Part shown: one piece after another, positions 4,683 to 5,082 of the stretch
Numbering within the stretch: position 1 is the stretch's first letter
How the letters are laid out: each line of letters begins with the position of its first letter
Assembly: GCA_021786455.1 (NCBI GenBank)
Contig: JAJYNF010000007.1
Span: forward strand, 1-5,082
Direction of reading: 5' to 3'
Length of the DNA stretch: 5,082 nt
Source: Acidobacteriota bacterium
GTDB lineage: Bacteria > Acidobacteriota > Terriglobia > UBA7540
Program-made: the position numbers and the translations under genes
Notes under the pieces: generated by a model
What the model saw: only the letters and a program-made list of their open reading frames with translations
Database searches by the model: none
What the model was told of the DNA's origin: nothing

Positions 4683-5082
4683 TTGCAGCAGGACCAGGAA
4701 CTAGTGAGGCGCTGCCTCGCTGGAGAGAATTCGGCCTGGGAGGCGCTGCTTCAGATTCACACGCCAAGAGTCTATACTCTCTCCCTTCGTTTTACGGGAC
4801 GCGCCGACGTCGCCGAAGATCTGACCCAGGAAATCTTCATTAAGGTGTTTCAGACGCTCAAGAGCTACGACTCGGTCCAAGGGAGCTTCTCAACCTGGCT
4901 CAGCCGGGTGGCGCGGAATCATCTGGTGGACCATTACCGGCGAACGCACAAGGATCGCGTCACCTCATCCATTGAAGATCTGCTTCCCACACTCGAGGAG
5001 AAACCGGGGGTCGGCGAGCATCCCGAAGACCGTGTGCAATCACGAGAACGGCACGAGCTTCTACAAGAGGCTCTAAACGCCC
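4683..5082 (+). CDS. ECF-type RNA polymerase sigma factor, partial (3' end outside window)
   Basis: The first 133 residues of a sigma70-family ECF factor, which directs RNA polymerase to a specific promoter set. The N-terminal QDQELVRRCLAGENSAWEAL is a typical ECF opening. Region 2 spans about 20-90: DLTQEIFIKVF (46-56) is the 2.1-2.2 core that binds the polymerase clamp, and FSTWLSRVARNHLVDHYRR (69-87) covers 2.3-2.4, which melts and reads the -10. A linker follows (about 91-118), then the start of region 4 (SRERHELLQEALNA), cut off at 5082. Roughly 50-70 residues are expected to be missing. TTG is chosen from the ribosome binding site and the family's usual start. ECF factors are often followed by an anti-sigma factor, which would lie outside the window. 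The regulon is unknown. Confidence 0.93.
   Translation, partial: MQQDQELVRRCLAGENSAWEALLQIHTPRVYTLSLRFTGRADVAEDLTQEIFIKVFQTLKSYDSVQGSFSTWLSRVARNHLVDHYRRTHKDRVTSSIEDLLPTLEEKPGVGEHPEDRVQSRERHELLQEALNA

Noticed and set aside
4651..4704. 17-codon ORF from ATG 4651 overlapping the sigma factor start
   Set aside because: It has no good ribosome site and overlaps the sigma gene in another frame; probably chance.

Overview
This is a GC-rich (roughly 60% by eye) bacterial chromosomal window with five protein-coding genes, the last cut by the right edge. The secreted FecR-like protein resembles a type I recall from Acidobacteriota (Terriglobia), and the TTG starts fit a high-GC soil bacterium. That assignment is from memory and is tentative. 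No mobile element, CRISPR array, tRNA or rRNA was found.

Layout, left to right. A complete nucleotide-sugar dehydrogenase closest to AlgD/GDP-mannose 6-dehydrogenase (94-1407, +) has its own sigma70-type promoter at 16-45. After a 214-base gap comes a second strong promoter (1486-1515), a roughly 100-base leader with a predicted hairpin, and a secreted FecR-domain-like protein (1622-2491, +) with a transmembrane or glycine-rich helix and an alanine-rich heptad tail. A strong intrinsic terminator at 2516-2555 lies between converging genes and has a T-rich flank in both directions. An ABC-2 exporter follows on the minus strand: ATPase (4221 down to 3430) then permease (3424 down to 2615), five bases apart and almost certainly one operon. 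A 461-base divergent intergenic region (4222-4682) separates it from a partial ECF sigma factor gene (from 4683, +).

How they may work together. The dehydrogenase makes a uronic-acid sugar nucleotide (probably GDP-mannuronate) for an exopolysaccharide. The FecR-like protein is exported. The ABC transporter exports an unknown substrate. The ECF sigma factor is a regulator, probably of an envelope or stress response.

The most interesting signal is that the dehydrogenase and FecR-like promoters have the same architecture (TTGAC[T/A], 18-base spacer, TATA box) and share GTCGA just upstream of the -10, which suggests co-regulation. The FecR-like gene is also odd internally: its third-codon-position composition flips from G to C near a perfect inverted repeat, about where the globular domain gives way to the low-complexity tail.
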